Assembly: GCF_022846655.1 (NCBI RefSeq)
Contig: NZ_AP025667.1
Coordinates: forward strand, 1,587,001 to 1,651,000
Length of the DNA stretch: 64,000 nucleotides
Reading direction: 5' to 3'
Source of the DNA: Streptomyces seoulensis
GTDB lineage: Bacteria > Actinomycetota > Actinomycetes > Streptomycetales > Streptomycetaceae
Shown here: one piece after another, positions 33,644 through 43,239 of the stretch
How positions within the stretch are numbered: position 1 is the first letter of the stretch
Layout: each line of letters opens with the position of its first letter
Position numbers and translations under genes: made by a program
Notes under the pieces: generated by a model
Database searches by the model: none
Seen by the model: the letters and a program-made list of their open reading frames with translations, nothing else
What the model was told of the DNA's origin: nothing

Positions 33644-34363
33644 ATGACGGACCGTAGGACCGAACTCGCCGGAAATCTGGCGAAGGTTGAGGAACGCATC
33701 GCCGCCGCGTGCGCGGCCGCGGGGCGGGCACGGGAAGAGGTGACCCTGATCGTGGTCACCAAGACCTACCCGGCCGACGACGTACGGATCCTCTCCGAGC
33801 TGGGGGTGCGTCAGGTCGCCGAGAACCGGGACCAGGACGCGGCGCCGAAGGCCGCCCAGTGCGCGGATCTGCCGCTGGAATGGCACTTCGTGGGTCAGTT
33901 GCAGACCAACAAGGTCCGCTCCGTGGTCGGTTATGCCGATGTCGTGCAGTCGGTCGACCGGGACCGGCTCGTCACCGCGCTGTCGAAGGAGGCGGTGCGG
34001 GCCGGGCGCGAGGTCGGCTGCCTCATCCAGGTCGCACTGGACGCGGGGGCGGGCGGCCGCGGTGAGCGCGGCGGGATCGCACCGGCCGGGATCGCGGAGT
34101 TGGCCGGCCTGATCGCCGACGCGCCCGGACTGCGGCTGGACGGCCTGATGACCGTGGCACCTCTCACCGGGGAGTACGCGGGACGCGAACGCGCGGCGTT
34201 CGAACGGCTCGTGGATTTGTCGACCGACCTGCGCCGGACCCATCCTGCTGCGACCATGGTGTCCGCAGGGATGAGCGCGGACCTCGAGGAGGCCGTGGCG
34301 GCCGGGGCGACACATGTGCGCGTCGGCAGCGCGGTACTCGGAGTCCGCCCCAGGCTCGGGTAA
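33644..34363 (+). CDS. YggS-family pyridoxal-phosphate homeostasis protein
   Basis: A 239-residue PLP-binding barrel without known catalytic activity, involved in vitamin B6 and amino-acid homeostasis. The PLP Lys lies in TLIVVTKTYPADDV near residue 36. EWHFVGQLQTNK, VQSVDR, GLMTVAPL and the C-terminal SAGMSADLEEAVAAGATHVR with VGSAVLG are all family blocks. ATG 33644 is 6 bases after the preceding stop, with GATGGGG upstream. Confidence 0.95.
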   Translation: MTDRRTELAGNLAKVEERIAAACAAAGRAREEVTLIVVTKTYPADDVRILSELGVRQVAENRDQDAAPKAAQCADLPLEWHFVGQLQTNKVRSVVGYADVVQSVDRDRLVTALSKEAVRAGREVGCLIQVALDAGAGGRGERGGIAPAGIAELAGLIADAPGLRLDGLMTVAPLTGEYAGRERAAFERLVDLSTDLRRTHPAATMVSAGMSADLEEAVAAGATHVRVGSAVLGVRPRLG

Positions 34364-34492
34364 CGTCGCCAAGAAGTCGGACCACAGCAGAAAATATGGT
34401 CAATGCCCGCCGAAAGCGGGCGCAACGACCGAGTGGATCGCGGGAACTTGGCAGTCGTCACCCGATCCACCACAGAGCGGAGGACTCAGAGC

Positions 34493-35134
34493 ATGGCCGG
34501 CGCGATGCGCAAGATGGCGGTCTACCTCGGCCTCGTGGAGGACGATGGGTACGACGGCCGGGGTTTCGACCCCGACGACGACTTCGAGCCCGAACTGGAC
34601 CCGGAGCCCGAGCGGGACCACCGACGGCACGAGCCGACTCACCAGTCGCACAGTGCACATGTGTCCCAAAGGGATGAATCGGTGCGAGTGGTGCAGCCTC
34701 CGGCGCAGCGCGAACCGGTGTCCCATTCCCCGGCGCTGACCGCGGAATCGGGGCGCCCGGCGCGTATCGCGCCCGTGGCGTCCATCACACAAGAACGTCA
34801 GTCCCTGGAGAAGAACGCGCCGGTGATCATGCCCAAGGTCGTGTCGGAACGAGAGCCGTACCGCATCACCACCCTGCACCCGCGGACCTACAACGAGGCC
34901 CGTACCATCGGGGAACACTTCCGCGAGGGCACCCCGGTGATCATGAATCTGACCGAGATGGACGACACGGATGCGAAGCGACTTGTCGACTTTGCGGCAG
35001 GTTTGGTGTTTGGACTTCACGGCAGTATCGAACGGGTGACGCAGAAGGTCTTCCTGTTGTCTCCTGCTAACGTCGATGTCACGGCGGAGGACAAGGCCCG
35101 CATCGCAGAGGGCGGGTTCTTCAACCAGAGCTGA
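34493..35134 (+). CDS. sepF: Cell division protein SepF
   Basis: SepF tethers FtsZ filaments to the membrane. The 213-residue protein starts with the amphipathic membrane-binding helix [16 protein letters not shown]. An acidic, disordered linker follows (about 20-125), then the SepF core with [55 protein letters not shown] and [13 protein letters not shown] 34493 has GGAGG 9 bases upstream; longer frames start in noncoding sequence. This is the sepF partner of ftsZ in the dcw cluster. Confidence 0.96.
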   Translation: MAGAMRKMAVYLGLVEDDGYDGRGFDPDDDFEPELDPEPERDHRRHEPTHQSHSAHVSQRDESVRVVQPPAQREPVSHSPALTAESGRPARIAPVASITQERQSLEKNAPVIMPKVVSEREPYRITTLHPRTYNEARTIGEHFREGTPVIMNLTEMDDTDAKRLVDFAAGLVFGLHGSIERVTQKVFLLSPANVDVTAEDKARIAEGGFFNQS

Positions 35135-35183
35135 AGACGCACCACCGGAAGATGCACGGAACAGGGGAGAGGGAAGCACAGCC

Positions 35184-35474
35184 ATGAGCGTGTTCGCGCA
35201 GGTGATCTACATCGCGCTGATGGTGTTTCTCGTCGTCCTGATCTTCCGGCTGGTCATGGACTATGTCTTCCAGTTCGCCCGCTCGTGGCAACCCGGCAAG
35301 GCGATGGTGGTCGTACTGGAGGCCACCTACACTGTCACCGATCCACCGTTGAAGCTTCTGCGGCGGTTCATCCCGCCGCTGCGGCTCGGGGGCGTGGCAC
35401 TCGACCTGTCCTTCTTCGTCCTGATGATCATCGTCTACATCCTCATCACCGTGGCGGGGAGCTTCGTGCGATGA
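35184..35474 (+). CDS. sepG: YggT-family membrane protein YlmG/SepG
   Basis: A 96-residue protein with two hydrophobic helices (VIYIALMVFLVVLIFRLVMD and LDLSFFVLMIIVYILITVAG) and the conserved loop TDPPLKLLRRFIPPLRLGG. In Streptomyces the protein at this position (SepG) helps place SsgB and organise the spore nucleoid. ATG 35184 is preceded by GAGAGGGA. It lies between sepF and divIVA, as in Bacillus and Streptomyces. Confidence 0.93.
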   Translation: MSVFAQVIYIALMVFLVVLIFRLVMDYVFQFARSWQPGKAMVVVLEATYTVTDPPLKLLRRFIPPLRLGGVALDLSFFVLMIIVYILITVAGSFVR

Positions 35475-35526
35475 GGGTGGACGATACGGTCTTGCCGACT
35501 GCCGATGACTACGTTGAGGTGAAGAG

Positions 35527-36768
35527 ATGCCGTTGACCCCCGAGGACGTGCGGAACAAGCAGTTCACGACCGTCCGCCTCCGAGAAGGCTATGACGAGGA
35601 CGAGGTCGATGCCTTCCTCGACGAGGTCGAAGCCGAACTGACCCGTCTGCTCCGCGAGAACGAGGACCTGCGCGCCAAGCTGGCCGCCGCCACGCGTGCC
35701 GCCGCGCAGAACCAGCAGAACATGCGCAAGCCCCCGGAGCAGCAGCAGGACCAGCAGCAGCAGGGCATGCGCGGTCCCGGCGCCCCGGTTCCCGCCGGGA
35801 TATCGGGCCCGCCGCAGCAGCAGATGGGTGGCCCCATGGGTGGCCCGCCCCAGCTGCCGAGCGGTGCCCCGCAGCTCCCCGCCGGTCCCGGCGGACAGGG
35901 CGGCCCGCAGGGTCCCGGCCCGATGGGCCAGGGCCAGATGGGTCCCGGTCCGATGGGCCAGGGTCAGGGCCAGATGGGTCAGGGCCAGATGGGTCAGGGC
36001 CAGATGGGCCAGGGTCCGATGGGCCAGGGCCCCGGTCCCATGGGTCAGGGTCCCGGTCCGATGGGCCAGGGTCCGATGGGCGGTCAGCCGCCCATGCCGC
36101 AGCAGATGGGCGGCCCCATGGGCGGTCCGATGGGCGGCCCCGGCCTGCCCGGTCAGGGTGGCCCCGGCGGCGACAGCGCCGCGCGTGTCCTCTCGCTGGC
36201 CCAGCAGACCGCCGACCAGGCGATCGCCGAGGCCCGTTCCGAGGCCAACAAGATCGTCGGTGAGGCCCGCAGCCGCGCCGAGGGTCTGGAGCGCGACGCC
36301 CGCGCCAAGGCCGACGCCCTGGAGCGGGACGCGCAGGAGAAGCACCGCGTCGCCATGGGCTCCCTGGAGTCCGCGCGCGCCACGCTGGAGCGCAAGGTCG
36401 AGGACCTGCGCGGCTTCGAGCGCGAGTACCGGACGCGTCTGAAGTCGTACCTGGAGTCGCAGCTTCGTCAGCTCGAGACCCAGGCCGACGACTCGCTCGC
36501 TCCGCCGCGCACTCCGGCCGCCCCGTCCCTGCCGCCGTCGCCGTCGCCCTCGATGGCTCCGGCCGGCGCGAGCGCCCCGTCCTACGGCGGCGGCAACCAG
36601 GGCATGGGTGGCCCGCAGGCGCCCGCCGGTCCGTCCTACGGCGGCCAGCAGCAGATGACGCCGGCCATGACCCAGCCGATGGCTCCGGTCCGGCCGCAGG
36701 GCCCGTCCCCGATGGGTCAGGCTCCCTCGCCGATGCGCGGGTTCCTGATCGACGAGGACGACAACTGA
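35527..36768 (+). CDS. divIVA: Polar growth protein DivIVA
   Basis: The coiled-coil protein that marks hyphal tips and directs apical growth; essential in Streptomyces. The 413-residue sequence has the membrane-binding N-terminus [34 protein letters not shown] and a first coiled coil to about residue 60. A Gln/Gly/Pro/Met-rich insert with tandem [13 protein letters not shown] repeats follows (about 100-215). A second coiled coil (about 215-320) and a Pro/Ser/Gln tail ending [10 protein letters not shown] complete it. ATG with GAGGTGAAGAG upstream. Confidence 0.97.
   Translation: MPLTPEDVRNKQFTTVRLREGYDEDEVDAFLDEVEAELTRLLRENEDLRAKLAAATRAAAQNQQNMRKPPEQQQDQQQQGMRGPGAPVPAGISGPPQQQMGGPMGGPPQLPSGAPQLPAGPGGQGGPQGPGPMGQGQMGPGPMGQGQGQMGQGQMGQGQMGQGPMGQGPGPMGQGPGPMGQGPMGGQPPMPQQMGGPMGGPMGGPGLPGQGGPGGDSAARVLSLAQQTADQAIAEARSEANKIVGEARSRAEGLERDARAKADALERDAQEKHRVAMGSLESARATLERKVEDLRGFEREYRTRLKSYLESQLRQLETQADDSLAPPRTPAAPSLPPSPSPSMAPAGASAPSYGGGNQGMGGPQAPAGPSYGGQQQMTPAMTQPMAPVRPQGPSPMGQAPSPMRGFLIDEDDN
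35920..36140 (+). repeat. In-frame tandem repeats within divIVA
   Basis: Repeated units of the type GGCCAGATGGGTCAG and GGTCCGATGGGCCAG, 12-18 bases long, encode GQMGQ-, GPMGQGP- and GQGQ-like runs. They are all multiples of three, so copy-number change would keep the frame. The number of units is likely to vary between strains. Confidence 0.85.
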
Positions 36769-36810
36769 CGGCCACCGGCCACTAGTACGCCATAGACGTC
36801 GGCAGCGTTC

Positions 36811-36850
36811 AGGGCGGGCCCCGGACTTCGGTCCGGGGCCCGCCCTGTTT
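36811..36850 (+). terminator. Terminator of the dcw cluster after divIVA
   Basis: A perfect 16-bp stem AGGGCGGGCCCCGGAC (36811-36826) with GTCCGGGGCCCGCCCT (36831-36846), closed by the stable TTCG tetraloop and followed by GTTTT. The strongest intrinsic terminator in the window. Confidence 0.95.
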
Positions 36851-36900
36851 TACGCGTGTTGAGCAGGGTTGCCGACACGGCCGACGGGACGTGTGCCGAC

Positions 36901-36950
36901 CTCAGGGGCGCGGGGAACCGCGCGGCCGGCCACGACGCACCCGCGGCCGG
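36901..36950. repeat. Streptomyces-type intergenic repeat
   Basis: CAGGGGCGCGGGGAACCGCG followed by CGGCCGGCCACGACGCACCC and GCGGCCGG. This block resembles a short palindromic sequence I know from many Streptomyces intergenic regions. CGCGGCCGG occurs twice (36921-36929 and 36942-36950), and the first half can fold as a hairpin. It lies between two terminators. Confidence 0.6.
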
Positions 36951-36993
36951 AAAACACGACGGCGGCCACCCCCACACAGGGGCAGCCGCCGTC
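36951..36993 (-). terminator. Terminator of ileS
   Basis: On the minus strand GACGGCGGC (plus 36985-36993) pairs with GCCGCCGTC (plus 36958-36966), with inner CCCC/GGGG pairing, followed by GTGTTTT. It lies 14 bases past the ileS stop. Confidence 0.85.
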
Positions 36994-37007
36994 GGTCCGG
37001 CGGAGCG

Positions 37008-40000
37008 CTACACCTTGCGCAGACGGAACGTCAGGGACAGCCCCTCGTCCGTGAACGCCTCGCCGTACGTCTCGTCCGCCTCGCCCTGGGCGAAGTCCGT
37101 GGACAGAACCTCGTCCGCGATGAGAGCCGAGTGCTCGGAGAGCGCCGCCCCGACCGCCGGGTCCGTCGCGGTCCAGCGCAGGGCGATACGGTCCGCGACG
37201 TCCAGGCCGCTGTTCTTACGCGCCTCCTGGATCAGCCGGATCGCGTCACGGGCGAGCCCCGCCTGCCGCAGCTCCTCGGTGATCTCCAGGTCCAGCGCGA
37301 CCGTGGCACCGGAGTCGGACGCCACCGACCAGCCCTCGCGCGGGGTCTCCGTGATGATCACCTCGTCCGGGGCGAGCGTCACCGTCTCCCCGTCGACCTC
37401 GACCGAGGCCGTGCCCTCGCGCAGCGCCAGCGACAGCGCGGCGGCGTCGGCGGCGGCGACGGCCTTGGCCACGTCCTGCACCCGCTTGCCGAACCGCTTG
37501 CCCAGCGCACGGAAGTTGGCCTTGGCGGTGGTGTCCACCAGGGAGCCGCCGACCTCGGACAGCGAGGCCAGGGACTCCACGTTCAGCTCCTCGGTGATCT
37601 GCGCGCGCAGCTCGGGGCCGAGGGTGTCGAAGCCGGCGGCGCCGACCAGGGCGCGGGAGAGCGGCTGACGCGTCTTGACGCCCGACTCGGCACGCGTGGC
37701 GCGGCCCAGCTCCACCAGACGCCGGACCAGGACCATCCGCTTCGACAGCTCCGGGTCGATCGCCGACAAGTCGGCCTCGGGCCAGTCGGAGAGGTGGACG
37801 GACTCCGGGGCGTCCGGCGTCACCGGCACGATCAGGTCCTGCCAGACCCGCTCGGCGATGAACGGGGTGATCGGCGCCATGAGCTGGGTGACCGTCTCGA
37901 CGACCTCGTGCAGGGTGCGCAGCGCGGCCTTGTCGCCCTGCCAGAACCGGCGGCGCGAGCGGCGCACGTACCAGTTCGACAGGTCGTCCACGAACGCGGA
38001 GAGCAGCTTGCCGGCGCGCTGGGTGTCGTACGCCTCCAGTGCCTGGGTCACCTGGTCGGTGAGGGCGTGGAGTTCGGACAGCAGCCAGCGGTCCAGCAGC
38101 GGGCGGTCGGCCGGGGCCGGGTCCGCCGCGCTGGGCGCCCAGCCGGCGGTGCGGGCGTACAGCGCCTGGAAGGCGACCGTGTTCCAGTACGTCAGGAGCG
38201 TCTTGCGGACGACCTCCTGGATGGTGCCGTGGCCGACGCGGCGGGCCGCCCAGGGCGAACCGCCGGCCGCCATGAACCAGCGCACCGCGTCCGCGCCGTG
38301 CTGGTCCATGAGCGGGATGGGCTCCAGGGTGTTGCCCAGGTGCTTGGACATCTTGCGGCCGTCCTCGGCGAGGATGTGGCCGAGGCACACGACGTTCTCG
38401 TAGGAAGACTCGTCGAACACCAGGGTGCCGATGGCCATCAGCGTGTAGAACCAGCCGCGGGTCTGGTCGATCGCCTCGGAGATGAACTGGGCCGGGTACC
38501 GGCTCTCGAACAGCTCCTTGTTCTTGTGCGGGTAGCCCCACTGCGCGAACGGCATCGAGCCCGAGTCGTACCAGGCGTCGATGACCTCGGGCACGCGCGT
38601 GGCCGTGTCGCCGCACTGGGGGCAGGGGAAGGTCACCGCGTCGATGTACGGGCGGTGCGGGTCCAGGCCGGACTGGTCGGTGCCGGTCAGCTCGCCCAGC
38701 TCGGTACGGGAGCCGACCACGGTCAGGTGGTCCTCGTCGCAACGCCAGACCGGGAGCGGGGTGCCCCAGTAGCGGTTGCGGGACAGCGCCCAGTCGATGT
38801 TGTTGCTCAGCCAGTCGCCGAAGCGGCCGTGCTTGACCGTCTCCGGGAACCAGTTGGTGCTCTCGTTCTCCGCGAGCATCCGGTCCTTGACGGCGGTGGT
38901 GCGGATGTACCAGGACGGCTGGGCGTAGTAGAGCAGCGCGGTGTGGCAGCGCCAGCAGTGCGGGTAGCTGTGCTCGTAGGGCAGGTGGCGGAAGAGCAGG
39001 CCGCGCTCGCGCAGGTCCTCGGTGAGCTGCTCGTCGGCCTTCTTGAAGAAGACGCCGCCGACCAGCGGCAGGTCCTCCTCGAAGGTGCCGTCGGGGCGGA
39101 CCGGGTTGACCACGGGCAGGCCGTAGGCGCGGCAGACCAGGAGGTCGTCAGCGCCGAAGGCGGGGGACTGGTGGACCAGACCGGTGCCGTCCTCGGTGGT
39201 GACGTACTCGGCGTTGACCACGTAGTGCGCGGGCTCGGGGAACTCGACCAGCTCGAAGGGGCGCTGGTAGGTCCAGCGCTCCATCTCGGCGCCGGTGAAG
39301 GACTGGCCGGTGGGCTCCCAGCCCTCGCCGAGGGACTTCCCGACCAGCGGCTCGGCGACGACGACCTTCTCCTGGCCGTCGGTGGCGACGACGTAGGTGA
39401 CGTCGGGGTGGGCCGCGACGGCCGTGTTGGACACCAGGGTCCACGGGGTCGTCGTCCACACCAGCAGGGACGCCTCGCCGGCGAGCGGGCCGGAGGTGAG
39501 GGGGAAGCGGACGTAGACCGAGGGGTCGACGACCGTCTCGTAGCCCTGGGCCAGCTCGTGGTCGGACAGGCCCGTGCCGCAGCGGGGGCACCAGGGGGCG
39601 ACACGGTGGTCCTGGACCAGCAGGCCCTTGTCGAAGATCTGCTTCAGCGACCACCACACCGAGTCGATGTACTCGGGGTCCATCGTGCGGTACGGGTCCT
39701 CGAGGTCCGTCCAGTACCCCATGCGGGTCGTCAGCTCGGCGAAGGCGTCCGTGTGCCGGGTCACCGACTCGCGGCACTTGGCGTTGAACTCGGCGATGCC
39801 GTACGCCTCGATGTCCTTCTTGCCGGAGAAGCCCAGCTCCTTCTCCACGGCCAGCTCGACCGGCAGGCCGTGGCAGTCCCAGCCGGCCTTGCGGCCGACG
39901 TGGTAGCCGCGCATGGTGCGGAAGCGGGGGAAGACGTCCTTGAAGACGCGGGCCTCGATGTGGTGGGCGCCCGGCATGCCGTTGGCGGTCGGCGGGCCCT

Positions 40001-40145
40001 CGTAGAACACCCACTCGGGGCGGCCCTCGGACTGCTCCAGGGTCTTGGCGAAGATCTTCTGGTCGCGCCAGAAGTCGAGCACCGCGTGCTCAAGCGCGGG
40101 CAGGTCGACCTGGGCGGGCACCTGGCGGTACGTCGGCGCTGTCAT
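37008..40145 (-). CDS. ileS: Isoleucyl-tRNA synthetase
   Basis: A 1045-residue class I synthetase that charges tRNA-Ile. The HIGH-type signature is FYEGPPTANGMPGAHHIEAR near residue 45, and the KMSKS loop is AEDGRKMSKHLGN near residue 598. CP1 editing-domain blocks and SWYIRTTAVKDRMLAENEST lie between, and the anticodon-binding domain follows residue 680. The length suits the longer, eukaryote-like IleRS type common in actinobacteria rather than the 940-residue form. I start at ATG 40145 because the T-box sequestrator covers its ribosome-binding site; the frame runs open further back through the leader. Confidence 0.97.
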   Translation of the reverse strand: MTAPTYRQVPAQVDLPALEHAVLDFWRDQKIFAKTLEQSEGRPEWVFYEGPPTANGMPGAHHIEARVFKDVFPRFRTMRGYHVGRKAGWDCHGLPVELAVEKELGFSGKKDIEAYGIAEFNAKCRESVTRHTDAFAELTTRMGYWTDLEDPYRTMDPEYIDSVWWSLKQIFDKGLLVQDHRVAPWCPRCGTGLSDHELAQGYETVVDPSVYVRFPLTSGPLAGEASLLVWTTTPWTLVSNTAVAAHPDVTYVVATDGQEKVVVAEPLVGKSLGEGWEPTGQSFTGAEMERWTYQRPFELVEFPEPAHYVVNAEYVTTEDGTGLVHQSPAFGADDLLVCRAYGLPVVNPVRPDGTFEEDLPLVGGVFFKKADEQLTEDLRERGLLFRHLPYEHSYPHCWRCHTALLYYAQPSWYIRTTAVKDRMLAENESTNWFPETVKHGRFGDWLSNNIDWALSRNRYWGTPLPVWRCDEDHLTVVGSRTELGELTGTDQSGLDPHRPYIDAVTFPCPQCGDTATRVPEVIDAWYDSGSMPFAQWGYPHKNKELFESRYPAQFISEAIDQTRGWFYTLMAIGTLVFDESSYENVVCLGHILAEDGRKMSKHLGNTLEPIPLMDQHGADAVRWFMAAGGSPWAARRVGHGTIQEVVRKTLLTYWNTVAFQALYARTAGWAPSAADPAPADRPLLDRWLLSELHALTDQVTQALEAYDTQRAGKLLSAFVDDLSNWYVRRSRRRFWQGDKAALRTLHEVVETVTQLMAPITPFIAERVWQDLIVPVTPDAPESVHLSDWPEADLSAIDPELSKRMVLVRRLVELGRATRAESGVKTRQPLSRALVGAAGFDTLGPELRAQITEELNVESLASLSEVGGSLVDTTAKANFRALGKRFGKRVQDVAKAVAAADAAALSLALREGTASVEVDGETVTLAPDEVIITETPREGWSVASDSGATVALDLEITEELRQAGLARDAIRLIQEARKNSGLDVADRIALRWTATDPAVGAALSEHSALIADEVLSTDFAQGEADETYGEAFTDEGLSLTFRLRKV

Positions 40146-40449
40146 CTGCGAGCATCCTCCAACGGAACTTGCTGCCTTCCGTCGGAGGGACGAGAGCTTC
40201 GATCTTCCACGCCGTGTGCGGCGCGCTCCCGCGGTACCACCCTCCTTGGCCCCCTCCGTGTGCCGCACGGCGGTGAGCCCCCTCATTGGGGTCGCGGCCG
40301 GGTCTACTCGCCCCCGCCGGACGGGCGGGGACTTTCTTCCGGCGGCTCCGGGGTGATCTTCACATCGCGCTCGCCACCGGGCTTCCACCGACCCCGGCTC
40401 GCTCTGGGCTGCGATACGACGCTACTCGTCCCCATCCACGCTTCTCGCT
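40146..40449 (-). promoter_or_regulatory. T-box leader of ileS
   Basis: The minus strand carries the T-box core AGGGTGGTACCGCGG (plus 40229-40243), which binds the uncharged tRNA end. An ATC specifier sits in GAAGATCACC (plus 40355-40357), fitting isoleucine. AGAGCGAGCC and GGTGGAAGCCCGG upstream match T-box stem elements. A downstream helix pairs CCTCC of GTCCCTCCGACGGAA with TTCCGTTGGAGG, hiding the ribosome-binding site 7 bases before the ATG. That indicates translational control, as known for actinobacterial ileS. A -10 TACACT (plus 40456-40461) gives a start near 40449. Confidence 0.92.
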
Positions 40450-40698
40450 CCGCCCAGTGTACGGCGCCGCGCGGACAGCGGCCGACCGCTTTTCCGGGCG
40501 GGGCGTGACCCGAACGGCGGCGGTCGCGGCATGACGGGTTACGTGCCGGGGAGCTGGGCACAACGGATGCAGGTCTGCTGCGCGGGGGGTGCGGGGCGGG
40601 CGAATCGGGCGGCGTGCCCCGTTGCCGCGGGACTCAAGTCGATTTATCGTCCCAGCACGATTCGCCTGCGAAATCACATATGTGAAGGGGCCCCGGCC
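40450..40698. other. Divergent promoter region between ileS and the DksA-like gene
   Basis: It contains the ileS -10 (TACACT on minus, plus 40456-40461) and, next to the DksA-like gene, a perfect 12-base palindrome TCACATATGTGA at 40674-40685 touching the ribosome-binding site GAAGGGG (40684-40690). AT-richer GATTTATCGTC lies at 40641-40651. No small gene is convincing here. Confidence 0.55.
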
Positions 40699-41574
40699 AT
40701 GGTGGCGAAGAAGACGTCCGGCGGTTCGGCGGGAAGGGGGAGCGGGCGGGCGAAAACGGCTGCCACCGGGAAGAAGCCGGCCGCCCCGAAGGGTGCCGCG
40801 GCGAAGAAGGCCGCAGGTGACGAGGGTGCGCCCGCCAAGAAGAAGACCACTGCCAGGAAGGCGTCCGCTGGTCGGACGGCCGGTGAGAAGACGGGCGGCG
40901 AGACGGTGACTCCCAGGAAGACGGCCGCCAAGGCCACCGCCGCCGAGGCGGCGACCCCCCAGGGCACGACGGCCGGGAAGGCTGCCAAGAAGACGGCTGC
41001 CAAGAAGACGGCCACCAAGAAGGCGGCCGCCAAGAAGGCGCCTGCCAAGAAGACGGCCGCGAAGAAGAGCACGGCCGGGAAGACGGGAGCCACGAGGGTG
41101 GTCGCTGAGAAGACTTCCGGCACGGCCACGGCGGAACAGAGCGCCCCGTCCAAGGCGCGCCTGGCCGCCGCGGAACCCGGTGAGCTGGCCGTACGTCCCG
41201 GCGAGGACCCCTGGACCCCGCAGGAGGTCGCCGAGGCGCGCGCGGAGCTGGCCGGCGAGGCGGACCGGCTGAGCACGGAGATCAGCTCCTCCGAGGCGTC
41301 CCTGGTCGGCATGATGCGCGACTCGGCGGACGGCGCGGGCGACGACGAGGCCGACACCGGCAGCAAGAACATCACCCGCGAGCACGAGCTGGCCCTCGCG
41401 GCCAACGCGCGCGAGATGCTCACCCAGACCGAACGCGCCCTCGAACGCATGGACGCGGGCACCTACGGCCTGTGCGAGAACTGCGGCAACCCCATCGGCA
41501 AGGCCCGCATGCAGGCGTTCCCCAGGGCCACCCTGTGCGTGGAGTGCAAGCAGAAGCAGGAACGCCGCTCCTGA
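40699..41574 (+). CDS. DksA/TraR-type zinc-finger protein with lysine-rich H1-like tail
   Basis: A 291-residue fusion. Residues 1-165 are a lysine/alanine/threonine-rich tail with many AAKKTAAKK-like repeats resembling eukaryotic histone H1 or mycobacterial HupB tails. The C-terminal third is a DksA/TraR module: a helical pair (ELALAANAREMLTQTERALE, RMDAGTYG) and the C4 zinc finger CENCGNPIGKARMQAFPRAT then LCVECK. DksA proteins bind RNA polymerase with ppGpp; the basic tail suggests nucleic-acid binding. ATG 40699 with GAAGGGG 8 bases upstream. Confidence 0.88.
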   Translation: MVAKKTSGGSAGRGSGRAKTAATGKKPAAPKGAAAKKAAGDEGAPAKKKTTARKASAGRTAGEKTGGETVTPRKTAAKATAAEAATPQGTTAGKAAKKTAAKKTATKKAAAKKAPAKKTAAKKSTAGKTGATRVVAEKTSGTATAEQSAPSKARLAAAEPGELAVRPGEDPWTPQEVAEARAELAGEADRLSTEISSSEASLVGMMRDSADGAGDDEADTGSKNITREHELALAANAREMLTQTERALERMDAGTYGLCENCGNPIGKARMQAFPRATLCVECKQKQERRS

Positions 41575-41653
41575 CCTCCGGGTCCGCTCTCCGCCGCCGT
41601 GGGGGGCGTGCCGTACTCTCTCCTCAGTCAGGCACCTAGGTTGAGGGACTCAC

Positions 41654-42226
41654 GTGGCAGAGGCGGAGCGCATCATCGGTACGCCGGACACTCCGGAGGG
41701 CAGTGGAGAGCGGACGGAGGCCCCCGCGCCGCGGACCGGCCGCGGCCGCCGGATCGCCGTGCTCTTCGCGGTGGCCGCGTTCGCCTACGCCCTCGACCTC
41801 GGCAGCAAGCTGCTGGTGGTGGCGAAGCTGGAGCACCACGCCCCGGTCCAGTTGGTCGGGGACCTCCTGGAGCTGCACGCCATCCGCAACCCCGGCGCCG
41901 CCTTCGGCTTCGGTGCGGCCTTCACGATCATCTTCACGGTGATCGCGGTCGCCGTGATCCTGGTGATCGTCCGGCTGGCCCGCAAGCTCTACAGCTTCCC
42001 CTGGGCCGTCGCGCTGGGCCTGCTGCTCGGCGGGGCCCTCGGCAACCTCACCGACCGGATCTTCCGCGCCCCCGGCGTCTTCCAGGGCGAGGTCGTCGAC
42101 TTCATCGCCCCCCGCGGCTTCGCCGTGTTCAACCTGGCGGACTCCGCGATCGTGTGCGGCGGCATCCTGATCGTGCTGCTGTCCTTCCGCGGCCTGGACC
42201 CGGACGGCACCGTCCACAAGGACTGA
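41654..42226 (+). CDS. lspA: Lipoprotein signal peptidase LspA
   Basis: The type II signal peptidase that cleaves prolipoproteins after lipidation. 190 residues with four membrane helices and the family blocks [23 protein letters not shown] (first catalytic Asp) and [19 protein letters not shown] (second Asp). An extra charged N-terminal extension of about 35 residues is usual in Streptomyces. GTG 41654 with GAGGGA upstream. It is followed by rluD, as in many bacteria. Confidence 0.96.
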   Translation: MAEAERIIGTPDTPEGSGERTEAPAPRTGRGRRIAVLFAVAAFAYALDLGSKLLVVAKLEHHAPVQLVGDLLELHAIRNPGAAFGFGAAFTIIFTVIAVAVILVIVRLARKLYSFPWAVALGLLLGGALGNLTDRIFRAPGVFQGEVVDFIAPRGFAVFNLADSAIVCGGILIVLLSFRGLDPDGTVHKD

Positions 42227-42294
42227 CGGGCCCCGCGCACCGGTTTTCCACAGGCTCGTTCGGCGCCCTCCCGCCTGTCCTGCATACTCGACGG

Positions 42295-43239
42295 GTGAGC
42301 ACGATTCCCGAGATCCGAACCCTGCCCGTGCCCGACGGCCTGGAGGGCGAGCGTGTCGACGCCGCCATCTCCCGGATGTTCGGCTTCTCCCGCACGAAGG
42401 CGGCCGAGCTGGCCGCGGCCGGCAAGGTCCAGGTCGACGGAGCCGTGGTCGGCAAGTCCGAGCGCGTCCACGGAGGCGCCTGGCTCGAGGTGGAGATGCC
42501 GCAGGCTCCCGCCCCGGTGCAGGTGATCGCCGAGCCGGTCGAGGGCATGGAGATCGTGTACGACGACGACGACGTGGTCGTCATCGTCAAGCCCGTCGGC
42601 GTGGCCGCGCACCCCTCGCCCGGCTGGACCGGCACGACCGTCATCGGCGGTCTCGCCGCCGCCGGGTACCGGATCTCCACCTCCGGCGCCGCCGAGCGCC
42701 AGGGCATCGTGCACCGGCTGGACGTCGGCACCTCCGGTCTGATGGTGGTCGCCAAGTCCGAGCGGGCGTACACCTCGCTCAAGCGCCAGTTCAAGGAGCG
42801 CACGGTCGACAAGCGCTACCACACCCTCGTCCAGGGCCACCCGGACCCGACGAGCGGCACGATCGACGCCCCCATCGGCCGCCACCCGCAGCACGACTAC
42901 AAGTGGGCCGTCACCGCCGAGGGCAAGCCGTCGGTCACCCACTACGACCTCATCGAGGCCTTCCGCGCCGCCTCCCTGCTGGACGTGAAGCTGGAGACGG
43001 GCCGCACCCACCAGATCCGCGTCCACATGGCCGCCCACCGCCACCCCTGCGTCGGCGACCTGACCTACGGCGCCGACCCGACCCTCTCCAAGCGCCTCAA
43101 GCTGGAGCGCCAGTGGCTGCACGCCGTCCGGCTCGGCTTCGAGCACCCGGCGGACGGCCAGTGGGTCGAGTTCGAGAGCGACTACCCCGAGGACCTCAGC
43201 CGCGCCCTCGACCTGGTCCGCGAGGAGACGTACGCGTGA
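42295..43239 (+). CDS. rluD: RluA/RluD-family 23S rRNA pseudouridine synthase
   Basis: A 314-residue pseudouridine synthase. The N-terminal S4 RNA-binding domain ([30 protein letters not shown]) precedes the catalytic domain. The latter has [16 protein letters not shown], the catalytic Asp in [19 protein letters not shown] near residue 142, and [15 protein letters not shown]. The exact target cannot be proved; RluD type is most likely. GTG 42295 lies 6 bases after a -10-like CATACT with no clear ribosome-binding site, so a leaderless mRNA is possible. The stop overlaps the GNAT gene. Confidence 0.92.
   Translation: MSTIPEIRTLPVPDGLEGERVDAAISRMFGFSRTKAAELAAAGKVQVDGAVVGKSERVHGGAWLEVEMPQAPAPVQVIAEPVEGMEIVYDDDDVVVIVKPVGVAAHPSPGWTGTTVIGGLAAAGYRISTSGAAERQGIVHRLDVGTSGLMVVAKSERAYTSLKRQFKERTVDKRYHTLVQGHPDPTSGTIDAPIGRHPQHDYKWAVTAEGKPSVTHYDLIEAFRAASLLDVKLETGRTHQIRVHMAAHRHPCVGDLTYGADPTLSKRLKLERQWLHAVRLGFEHPADGQWVEFESDYPEDLSRALDLVREETYA

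Noticed and set aside
36891..40508. 1205-codon open frame opposite ileS
   Set aside because: Shadow of ileS; it also runs through terminators and the T-box.
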